Shown here one piece after another: positions 32,001 through 41,449 of a stretch of 64,000 bases of DNA. Where the stretch lies: NCBI GenBank assembly GCA_951394405.1, contig OX596334.1, forward strand, positions 4,464,001-4,528,000, given 5' to 3'. Made by a program: the position numbers and the translations under genes. Numbering within the stretch: the first letter of the stretch is position 1; every line of letters begins with the position of its first letter. The notes under the pieces were generated by a model that was not told where the DNA came from, did not search any database, and worked only from the letters and a program-made list of their open reading frames with translations. Origin of the DNA: Coprinellus micaceus. Taxonomy: Eukaryota > Basidiomycota > Agaricomycetes > Agaricales > Psathyrellaceae.

Positions 32001-35000
32001 GTGGAGCAGCTTTCCAAGGACACGGAGAGCCTCACGCCCTCGTGTGGTCCCTGGGTTTTCTGAATGCCCATCGGGGATTGGAGGGATTGACCATATGTCA
32101 CGGAGGAGTTGGAATGCAAGGCGGACATCCTGAAGATCGTTGGGATTGAAGACTGAGTTAATGTGGACTTTTGACTGGCCAGTGGCCTCCAAATGGATCT
32201 TTGTGACGGCGGGTGTGATTCGAAAGTCGTCGATGAGAATTCCACGGTCGCGTAACAGGAGATTTCGAAGCCTTTTGAAGACGTGCTTCCAGTCCTTGTC
32301 ACAGGTGAGGTCGTCGTCGCCGACATGAAGGTCAAGAAGGGATAAAGGGGATAGAAACTTGTAGATGGTGGAATCCTGCGAGAGCAGCCGCTTGAATGTA
32401 GCCTGAATAAAGGCTACTCCCCGTCGTGACTCCCCGTCGGATGCCACTGAGACAATGCGTAGGCCATGGACATTCTTTGCGCTATTGATCCCGTCGAGGA
32501 CAGGCTCTACGACCCTTTGAGCATGCTCCACCCCATCCTCCTTCTTGCAGTCGCAAGACAGGAAGACTGGATGGGAGGCATTGATTCGGCTCTCCTTGCA
32601 TAATATTCCAATCGACCCAAATGTTGCCTACAAAAGACCAAATGAGAGCCATCAGAACCACTAGCACTTGGGAGGTGGTTCCAAAAACTGCGTGACTTGC
32701 GTCACGCTTGCGGGACCTCCCTAAGGCCGCAGGTCACACTGGTTGCGGGCTCCTGCGGGAGTTGCGGGGAACCTGCGGGGTCACGGGCTGGGGGATTGAA
32801 GGGGTTATTGGGGTCAAAAAATAGTCTAGCATGCACCAGCAGGCTCGCATAGACGTTTTAGACATGCACCAGAGCGAGATATTGGCATCCTTCGGGGCAC
32901 GAGCTTCTCCAATGAACGTGGGAATATTCGAATCCAAGCAACGCACGCCGGGGTTCTCTTCACCTTTGCGAGTTACGGCCATCCTACCTTCACTGGACGA
33001 GCTCAAGGCACCTGGTATTCTCGTCCCTGCAATGCGGGACTACCCTATTTTTAAAAATCTAACACTGCAAGTTGGCAACCACAGCAAAGGCGAGTGCAGT
33101 GAACATGGTGCGTGGAAGTAAGGCATCCAAAGGCTACACTTAAGTGCCGGTAGAGAGCCTAATTAGCTCTTAGATGCATATGACTATCCACAGGGGCATT
33201 CGCCTACCTTTAAAATCGTCATTCCCGCCCCGGGTAGTATAGGGAAGCGGAAACTAGGGCTTGTGAAAACCAAGTGAAAACGACTCTACCTTTCCACCAG
33301 CAACGCACCTTGCGTTCGACCAGCCCCCGTGCGGCGGATGGTGGAGCGAGTCAGGCGGATACCCTCGCGCCAACTTTCCCCGCCCTTGAAAAGATCCAGG
33401 ACGGGGTAGTTAACTACAGGTTTCGTTATCCATTTGTCCCGGGACTAATCGTCATTTTCGGAGTACTGCGACGTCCCCCAAGCCCTCAAAATTGGCAACG
33501 TGAAAAAGTTGAGAATAAAAAATACCTGAGACACCTACAAGGATCCCCCAAGTACCCCATAAAGCTATTCCCTCGCAATCATTAGTTGAAACGAGTACAG
33601 GAATGAGTAAAAGTGTCTGCGTTCCAGGGGCGACAGCTGTACCAAGCCCCGCGACAACTTCATCCATTGCCCCCACCATGTGCGAAATATTCTGGGCAAA
33701 GGAGCAGACACAATGCATTTACAATGACAGAGGTATGTATTCCAGAAAAAATAAACAGATCCAAGACCGGCTCATAACGCTTTGAGCGGTGGCAGCCGTA
33801 TCGGGCGCTTGGTCGCTCGATGTGCCAAAAGTATTAAAGTCTAACACCAAGTCCCGTCGCCTTCGCGCTAAGTGCTTGAATCTATTGTCGAAAAACAGAT
33901 TGAGTCAGTAATTCAAACAGTCTATCAGGAGGTATACAAGTTCCAATCCCTTGAGTTCGCGTGGGGGAGTACTCACGCAGCCTCCCGCAGCTGCCCCGCA
34001 GCGATCGCGAAATGATCCCGCAGGTCCCGCAGGCTCACGCAGACCGCCCCGCATTAGGGCTCGGTGAGTATTGGGCTGTTTCTCACATGCGTTAGCAATC
34101 CCTGTTAATAACACGTTAATAACCCGTTACTAACAAAGGCCAAGTTGAAGGCCAAAAAATCGGTGTGAGCAAAGGTTAGGAACCCGAGAGCACTCAGCAC
34201 CATTCCTGCTCAAAGGATACCCTCACCCGTCTCGGAGCATCCCCCAGGACCCCAAACTTGGGTTCAGACCCAGTTGACAGAACACCTTCGTACGTTCCAG
34301 ACCCGGAGGGGCCGACCCAGGTGATTAGTTTGCTCACAGTGAAATCGATTCTAACAGACGTTAATGATCATTTCTCACAAAACTCACCTGTTATTAACAG
34401 AGTAGTTACTAACCGTTACTAACTGCTACTAACACGCGTTAACAACCCCTCTCTGGACAAAAGGTTAGTAACAAATGTTAGCTATCCGGGTTTCATTTCT
34501 CACCGAGCCCTACCCCGCATGTCACGCGTGGGAATAGTTCCCCGACCCATCAAATCTCCTCCTCCTCATACTCCATAGGCTGTTCTGCGCTAATGGAACG
34601 GAACCTCGTGGTTCAGTGGGCTGAACTACACTTATATTCTACCCTAGTTCACGTATATCATGGATATTCATCCATTTTAGTGTTTATGTGGGCGAGGAGG
34701 GCAATCTGAAGTGAAATGCGATTGACGAATAGTGCCCCAAGTGGATACATTTCAGTGTAGATAGGTATTTGGTAGTGGCTCATATGGTATGTGGCTCCAC
34801 TTGAAAGGCTCCCCCGTCCCCCTCTCCGGATAGATGGGGGCGTCCCGCAGGTCCCGCAAGCGTGACCGCAGAGTTTACGACAGCCCACTTGGGATCGGAA
34901 CACAAATTTGCTCACCTCCGACGCGATATGAATCTCGCCATCATCCACAGCTTGGAAGATCTCATCGACATCCTTCATGCTCGTGAACTCCTGGGCAACC

Positions 35001-36984
35001 CTGGGCCCATGCTTGCGGCACAAACCGAGTATCCGATTTGTTCTGGGGCAGTACCGAAGGCGCTTCTCGATGGCAAGCTCATCAAACATGACCACAATAT
35101 GGCGAATGTTAGGGTCGCCGGCGATGATCTCCAGGATTCCATTGAGAACAGCGAGTGTGTTCTGTGCGACGACGTCCCAGGTAGGTGTCCCCACACAAGG
35201 TGTAAAGGGTATCTTCATTGACCCCTCTCGTAGGGTGTTTACACTCGGAAGTCCCATTGCGCGTTGAAGGATGTGGCCCACTCTATCGCCGCCCAATCGC
35301 CACAGTAACGTCGCCAGCAAACGTTCCTCCTCCCCAAAGCTCTTCACACTATACACCCCTCTCGCCGCCTTCATGATCTGCTCCAAGATCGTCGTGACGC
35401 CGCTCTTTCTCTTCAACGCCACATGCACAATTCGAGCAACACGCGGTACGTCTTCATTCGCGATTGCTACGGTGAGACGCTTGTAGTCAGATAGCGATTC
35501 TTTTTGGCGGAGGACAGCACGCGTCTGATTCAACACGTTGAAACGTAAGTGGCCATTCTGCTCGGTTTTTTTCTGGAGAGTCGAAACGAGCTCACTCCAC
35601 CCCAGGTAGGCATATGTTGTGCCTTGACGGGTACCGTTGTTCATTCGGTCGCTGATTCCTTGAATGACTGAATTTCTACCAAGCAAGGTACACGGCCTGC
35701 AAGGTTCTCCCTTGTCTTGAACCCGGCTGGTGCATTCGTGTGAGTGAAGAAACAGCTTCTCGCCACGAACACCATAGTCCCAAGGGAGCCTCTGGGACCC
35801 ATGAAGGCCAAATGGATATGAGGTATGGGGTGACTGTCCCTCGGGAATGGGTAGGTTGTATCCTGGGCACGATAATGTGTGGATCCTGGCTGATTTAAAC
35901 GCGGGCGCAGCACGATTCAACCCAAGGATTTCGATGTCCAGATCTTCCTCGAGTCCGCTTTCAGGCACATGCTGGGGATTGCCTTCGTTGGTTGGTATAG
36001 ATTTGACAACAGGTGGGGCAGTTGAAAGGTATGGAGCATTCGAGTTGGGGGCCTCAGTTGACATAGGCGGTGTATCAACGTACCCAGGGGGAGCCGCCGC
36101 CCTGATTCGTTGCCCAGGTGAGTAGGTTATTGTGTGCCATTCTGTGTGCTTACTCACCTTTCCTCTAACGCCTCTTTTATCAGGGTTAATTTTCCCTGGA
36201 ACAGGGACTCCGGCACCCCTCGTTCACCAACAAAGTACTCAACAAGACTGACGATCCCATCTACACCCCACCGTCCTCTGCGAATGACGACATCCCAGTC
36301 CGTTTTGCCATCGCCCCAGCCCAGACCTTCCTTCAAGCTTCGGTTCAAGCCTGCTTCCCATATGGCCTCCCCACAGATGCCCGGGTGATCGAGGGATTGT
36401 GGGTTTGCATATGCCGCAAGGACATCGGACTCGACACCCTCAGGGATGGAATTGGGTAGCTGGGCGATAAGATGTTGGAGGTCCCGGGCAAGGGAGATAG
36501 TAGGTGTCTGCAGACGGTTCAATGGTGTGGACACACCGGAAGTCGAGCTGTGGTGGCTAGGGCCAGCGAAAGCGTTCGAGCCTGGGTCGACGTGCTCTTC
36601 AGGAGTCTTGGTGTGGTCTGCCGCCTTGCTTTTAGATACCTTTGACCCTTCACCCTTCGGAATAATCTTGAGAAACGACAACATGGACCCGTTAGGTTTG
36701 ACCTTGGGCTTTGCAAAGCTTGCAGCCCGTTTTTTCTCCTCTTTCTCAGTCTTGGATTTGAGTGCGAGACAAGTAGGCGTGTTCTTATGTGTCTTCTTGT
36801 AGTTTTCTGTCTTCCCTCGACCCAAGCCAACTCTGGTGCCGCACACCTCGCAAAGGACTGTGTTTGATTGAGCATTGTAATTTAGGCGCGCCTGTCTATC
36901 ATTAGACCAGACATGTCATTGAACTTGATTAATTATGCCAACCTTCTCAAGCTTCTCGTCTTCGCTGTCTTCCTTGGGTGCCAT
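29063..36984 (-). CDS. Transposase of the 8.3-kb element, P-element/THAP9-like
   Basis: Seven exons (36943-36984, 36158-36891, 34916-36101, 30563-32627, 29883-30498, 29214-29817, 29063-29161) give 1,781 residues with all phases agreeing. Order: an N-terminal C2HC zinc motif (Cys28, Cys31, His49, Cys55); LPSVNTLREGS and MFDELAIEKR (Asp near 599); SDGES (Asp about 718); DKDWKHVFKRLRN (about 764-776), which fits Asp-x2-His-x2-Lys-x2-Arg-Asn; and DRLEIQFGILR (Glu about 944). Distal domains are Cys-rich (CTACSP, CGMC, and FCPLCPK with HLISTH), an acidic linker, and a C-terminal PHD-like finger (CICG, KCAQRGCETQN joined to YHRAC, WKCLSC). This motif order recalls P-element transposases, which cut and paste DNA. 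Catalytic assignments are candidates only. The third intron is 2,288 bp because of nested repeats. Confidence 0.8.
32628..34915 (-). other. 2.29-kb intron of the transposase gene, filled with nested repeats
   Basis: Bounded by GTGAGC and TTTGTAG in phase 0, but some forty times longer than the other introns here. Near both ends is an 18-bp inverted repeat GTCACGCTTGCGGGACCT (32701-32718, complement at 34849-34866), and GCGGGACC/CCTGCGGG words recur around it. This suggests a roughly 2.1-kb GC-motif element inserted in the intron. A clean target duplication was not found. The 458-bp MITE lies within. No gene recognised inside. Confidence 0.6.
34055..34512. mobile_element. hAT-like MITE nested in the transposase intron
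   Basis: 458 bp. The ends are TAGGGCTCGGTGAG and its complement, flanked by a perfect 8-bp duplication CCCCGCAT (34047-34054, 34513-34520). The interior is full of GTTANTAAC-type palindromes (for example GTTAATAAC, GTTACTAAC), a likely binding-site array. TAGGG ends with an 8-bp duplication are typical of hAT. Confidence 0.88.
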
Positions 36985-37284
36985 GGCCAGGGGTATACAA
37001 AGGTGGGGGGAGTGAAATACCGTCTCATCTTGCTTCACGCTGGGGAACCTCAGTCATGAATGATACTCACTCTAAATTGGGAAATGTTTCGAAAATCGCT
37101 TCCAGACCACATGGTGGGCCCAATCCTGGCCTATATCAATGGTAAATTATATGGCGGAACACTTTAGGACCGAATTCCATTCATTTTTGGTGAAGTCAAA
37201 AAGTTTTCGTTGGGGATCCGAGGGGTACTATCTATACTATCGTCGGGTCCGGGATTTCCGGCCCGGGACCCCCTTGGGAGAAGG

Positions 37285-38294
37285 TTGATTCCATGGATGA
37301 CCTGGATGAGGCCATCCGCTTGGAGAGAGAGTTGCTCAAACTCCACCCACCGGGACATGCAGACCGTGACAAATTCCTTCATAATATTGCTGCCTCCCTC
37401 TATTCCCGCTTGGAGAAGGTCAATTCCATGGATGACCTGGATGAGACCATCCGCTTGGAGAGAGAGTTGCTCGAACTCCGCCCACCGGGACATGCAGACC
37501 GTGCCAAATATCTCCAGAGTCTCGCTGCCTCCCTCTATTCCCGCTTGGAGAAGGTCAATTCCATGGATGACCTGGATGAGACCATCCGCTTGAAGAGAGA
37601 GTTGCTCAAACTCTACCCACCGGGACATGCAGGCCGTGCCAAATTCCTTCATAATCTCGCTGCCTCCCTCCATTCCCGCTTGGAGAAGGTCAATTCCATG
37701 GATGACCTGGATGAGACCATCCGCTTGGAGAGAGAGTTGCTCAAACTCCGCCCACCGGGACATGCAGGCCGTGCCAAATTCCTTCATAATCTCGCTGCCT
37801 CCCTCCATTCCCGCTTGGAGAAGGTTGATTCCATGGATGACCTGGATGAGGCCATCCACTTGGAGAGAGAAGCGCTCGAACTCCGCCCACCGGGACATGC
37901 AGACCGTGCCAAATATCTCCAGAGTCTCGCCGTCTACCTATATTCCCGCTTCAAGAAGGTCGATTCCATGGATGACCTGGATGAGGCCTTCCGCTTGCAG
38001 AGAGAAGCGCTCGAACTCCGCCCACCAGGACATGCAGACCGTGCCAAATATCTCCAGAGTCTCGCCGTCTACCTATATGCCCACTTCGAGAAGGTCGATT
38101 CCATGGATGACCTGGATGAGACCATCCGCTTGGAGAGAGAAGCGCTCGAACTCCGCCCACCGGGACATGCAGACCGTGCCAAATATCTCCAGAATCTCGC
38201 CATCTACCTCTATACCCGCTTCAAGAAGGTCGGTTCCATGGATGACCTGAACGAAGCCATACGCTTGAAGAGGGAGTCGCTTCAATTGTGCTAA
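37285..38294 (+). repeat. TPR-coding 126-bp tandem repeats, part after the insertion
   Basis: About eight units of 126 bp coding for 42-residue TPRs (core MDDLDEAIRLERE, PPGHADRAKYLQ). Neighbouring units are almost identical in DNA, so recent unit duplication or gene conversion is likely. The units continue, decayed and with stops, to about 38510. Confidence 0.88.
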
Positions 38295-40812
38295 CCGGGA
38301 CATGCAGTCCGGGCCGAATCTCTCCAGAGTCTCGCCGTCTCCCTCGATGCCCGCTCCTGGAAGGTCTCTTCCATGGACGACCTGGATGAAGTCATACGCT
38401 TAAAGTGACATTTGCTTAAACTCCACCCACCGGGACATCCAGACTATGTCGAATCACTCCGTAGTCTCGCCACTTCTCTGCGTGCTCGCGCCACGATAAC
38501 TGGGTCCACCTCTCAGGAAGATGAGGCAGCCGACCTGGAGTACGAGGCGCGCAAAGTGTGCTCCAAGACCTTCACCTGACCGACAAGGAGTTTGGATCCC
38601 GCCGCATCACTCTCAGAAGTTTCAGCTTTCCCCACATTCACATCCGGAGTGGGCACGCGTTCATCGCTGTGCTTCTAGACGAGACAATCCGCTTGTACCG
38701 AGCACCTAGTCGCCTGGGGGTGTCGATCGTGCAGCACCTCCTCGGCGGTCCATCGACCCCTTCCATGCGTGCTTCCCATCCGGGAGGGGGAGGGAGGGGG
38801 GATCGTGACTCGGCCACATACTATGGACAAATTAACGGAATAACGGCCTTCAGGCCCTTCTACACCCTACCCTACGGACTACCTCTTGTCCTATCCTTCC
38901 TTGCTCCTCCACATTTCCTATGGCTCTCATTTACCTGGCTCCAGGTGTCGCCTATCTCATGTACGTCTTCTTCCCGGCTCGGCTAGGTCCCCCCTCCATG
39001 CTTTTCCTCTGATACGTCCTACGTGTCCTCCCCTACATCTTCTTGTTCGTATCACGCACCACGCAGTGGGGAGCTACTGTTCTTGATCCCTGACAGATAC
39101 CGGATATCAGCTCGACGACGCCTTTCCTCGCTTCGACATTTAGGAACAAATATTCCTTCGGACGGCCATACAGCAGCTCTTAAGACTTTTACCTATCTAT
39201 ACATTAGTGTCGTTATTTATTGTCCCGTCGACCAACCCGTTTGCGTTCTACTCCCAATCGACGTCCTGCGCACTCGTCCACCCATGCACGGGCTTGGTAT
39301 AGGCTACTGCCATGTCGTTGTAAGAATCCGCCGCCCATCCATTTACCCATCCATCTAGCGTCCAAACGCTGAAGCAGAGCCAGCACTTCCACATGATCCA
39401 CTTCTCCCACTTCTCCCACTGACTACGTGCAACAACCGTCTCAGGTACGGCGATCAGGGAGTACGCATGTCGAGGCGGGGGGAGGAGGTGCACCTTCCGA
39501 GTCGGCACCTCAGCCCCAGAGCGACGGCTGGTGAGAGGCGACCCAAGGGGGAATTGGAGGCACGACGTGGAAGGGAAGTGGGCTATTCGAGCACTCCACG
39601 AGCACCGGGACAACACTGAGCATATGGAGGGAGGCGTGGGGAGAAGGTGAGGCCGGGCGGCAAGGGAGCTGCGGTTTGTCCAGCCGTCGAAGATGGTACC
39701 GATTGAAGGCGGAGACGCGATAAGGTGGGGGATCGCTGGCTTCCCCGTCGTCGCTGGAGTCGCGTGGGGGGAGCATCCTGAAAAAATGGCCAGGTCATTG
39801 TTGGATACGGACGGTATATCATGATGTGAGATGCGCAAAGTGACGAACTGGGCCCTCAGTGCGGCGTGAGGGAGGGCGTCGACGGCGCTGCAAGACCGAG
39901 GATCGTCTGGCTGAAGCGGATGTCGTTGTTGGATGAGGTGTGCACAACTCGCGCGTTTCACCCCTACGCGACGGATCTGCATTGATTCTGCGACTCGCGA
40001 GTGCCCGGGTAATAAGGTCAGTGTGCGATCGGATTGGGGTGAGGTGAAGTGGAGGGGGTTGGCTTCGGGAGCCAGCAAAGAGGGACTGGGGGGAATGCGT
40101 CGCATGCTCTTGAGGTGTCGTTGCAAGTGGTGATGCTGACCGTCTGGGGCTTCGTACGGGGAGGATTAGGGAGCCAGGAAGAGTCAAGCTCTTCGCAACG
40201 CCTCTCGTGTTGTCTCGGCGGTACTGGAAGAAGCAAGGCGTTATCCAGGCTTGTGGGATGTGCGAGCCGCGCTCTCTTCACAGCTTGGAGTCGGAGGCTT
40301 GAGCTCGCTCTGCCTCAGCGTCGACTCCAGGGGCGCCTCTTTCTCTCGCTCTGCACTTCTGACCTCCATTATTCCCATGGGTTACGCTTCAGGGCAACAT
40401 GTTTGAAGCCGTCGTACAGGCGTCGCGCATCGGACAAGCCTTGCCTAGTATAGGAGCGTGTGTGAGCTGATGTATCGGAGGAGACCAACGCGCTGAAGGA
40501 TCGGTATGGCCCAAGGTAGGTGCAAGGGGAGCAAGTACACTTGTCGGCCGCCATTTCTATGTGGTCTGAGACCTCGCATCGTTCGTCCCAACACCAGTGT
40601 TGGGATGGAAGAACGTTGCGGTTTAGCCGACCATCCATAGGTAGGCGCTTGAGCTAGGTCTGCGAATGGGGGGAAGGACGAATGAAACTTCGGTTAACAT
40701 AGGAGCTCTAAATAAGGGCATTCGATTAAATGTGCGAGAGTGAAAGCTGGCGTACCTGTTAGGACGACCATCGTATCTTCACGACGGTGCAGTAGATTCG
40801 CTCTGGATTCAC
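38295..40812. other. NLR 3' remnant, then no recognised gene
   Basis: 38295-38510 continue the TPR units with in-frame stops. 38556-38720 read as KEFGSRRITLRSFSFPHIHI and RSGHAFIAVLLDETIRLYRA, possibly the old NLR C-terminus in another frame. From 38,800 to 40,812 there are only weak frames. On the minus strand, the stretch after a TTTTTTCAG near 39780 (RDSSDDGEASDPPPYRVSAF) might be an exon, but I could not build a gene. Confidence 0.4.
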
Positions 40813-41217
40813 CTATCGCCAACCCACGCCCTTGAACAAGACCCCGTCCCTCCTGGTTTCAGGATCCCACTTTGTTCCCTCCTCGCGCTTTGTCCCAATC
40901 CCAGCATAATTTCGAGGTTCCGAAAACGAGTCATTCCGTCCTCCGAGTCGTGGAGGCCGCTCGTTGCGCGAAGATTGAGGCCGGGCGGTCGTGTCACGGA
41001 GCGTCTGAAATGTTTTGAGTTTTGGCCTCTTTGAAGTCAGCTTAGAGACGGGAATAGGCTCAGTTGGACTGGAGTTGGAAGAGGAGGACCTCACAGGATC
41101 GCCCTGCCGTCGGACGGCGAGTGGCGCCATCATTTCTTTAGGCAAGTTATTCCCACTACTTCTCGGCGCTGAAACCACCATCACCGACTCAACACACTGG
41201 AATTCTACGAGCATCAC
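40813..41217 (-). CDS. Hypothetical basic low-complexity protein
   Basis: Open frame of 134 residues with Ser/Pro/Arg-rich composition. It contains a Ser-rich stretch (SSSSNSSPTEPIPVSKL) and ends RRDGVLFKGVGWR. No family recognised. Composition is more protein-like than nearby shadow frames, and it lies between the F-box gene's 3' end (41450) and an otherwise empty stretch. Intron structure and start are unverified; it may not be a gene. Confidence 0.3.
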   Translation of the reverse strand: MMLVEFQCVESVMVVSAPRSSGNNLPKEMMAPLAVRRQGDPVRSSSSNSSPTEPIPVSKLTSKRPKLKTFQTLRDTTARPQSSRNERPPRLGGRNDSFSEPRNYAGIGTKREEGTKWDPETRRDGVLFKGVGWR

Positions 41218-41449
41218 AAGGCTGCACTGACGAACTTTCTAAGAGGTGTAAAACTTCAAGCGAGGCGGAGGCGTACACCTTCTGTCACCCCACACACTGT
41301 CCGCTATTCATAGGCGAGCGGTAAGGCAACCGTGGCGAAGGCGGAGACAGGGAACTGGTAAGTAGGGTAAGGGATCGATAGAATTTGCACAAATCGTCGG
41401 AGAATGACAAGTGGAGGGCGAAAATCAGAGCTGAGGCGCCAATTCAGTG

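Larger units (their letters stand above)
28937..37276 (-). mobile_element. 8,340-bp DNA transposon, 11-bp TIR, 8-bp target duplication
   Basis: The ends are perfect inverted repeats CAAGGGGGTCC (28937-28947) and its complement (37266-37276). The 8-bp GGAGAAGG is duplicated on both sides (28929-28936 and 37277-37284). Inside the ends, a block with AAAAGTTTTC and ACTATCTAT occurs at both termini in the same orientation (about 28975-29025 and 37195-37240), giving subterminal direct repeats. The single large gene on the minus strand reads from 36984 to 29063. An 8-bp duplication fits the hAT, P and KDZ superfamilies; the protein motifs favour P/THAP9-like. Complete ends and an open transposase suggest a fairly recent insertion. 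Confidence 0.93.
25837..38294 (+). pseudogene. NACHT-ankyrin-TPR NLR gene split by an 8.3-kb transposon
   Basis: Fungal STAND/NLR protein, the class implicated in non-self recognition and programmed cell death. Exons: 25837-25939, 26004-26066, 26139-26222, 26280-27785, 27841-27942, 27999-28097, 28162-28257, 28340-28936, continuing at 37285-38294. The NACHT domain has Walker A GYAGCGKS (about residues 142-149) and Walker B FFIVLDGVDECED (about 250-262). Ankyrin-like repeats follow (LLDRGAHPNG, LLLDSGANATEG), then 42-residue TPRs of the LDEAIRLEREALELRPPGHA type. The transposon at 28937-37276 sits inside the TPR array. Deleting it and one target copy restores the frame exactly. As it stands, translation runs about 78 codons into the transposon to a stop at 29172. 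After the array, TAA (38292-38294) and TGA (38406-38408) lie in frame within decayed repeats. A truncated NACHT-ankyrin-TPR product is still possible. Start codon uncertain. Confidence 0.82.

Noticed and set aside
34658..36157. Treating this minus frame as a separate gene from 30516-32531
   Set aside because: Donor at 34915 and acceptor at 32628 join in phase 0, and the joined motifs follow one transposase order, so one gene with a long intron is the better model.
28937..37276. KDZ-type transposon as the class of the 8.3-kb element
   Set aside because: The 8-bp duplication would allow it, but I see no KDZ signature such as the DIACQ-type motif; the Asp-x2-His-x2-Lys-x2-Arg-Asn motif favours P/THAP9-like. 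Not fully excluded.
37164..37898. Minus-strand 244-codon repetitive frame
   Set aside because: Antisense shadow of the TPR tandem repeats; the plus strand matches known TPRs.
39248..40126. Minus-strand 292-codon frame
   Set aside because: Open but without domain, and a second minus frame with equally protein-like sequence overlaps it; not enough to call a gene.
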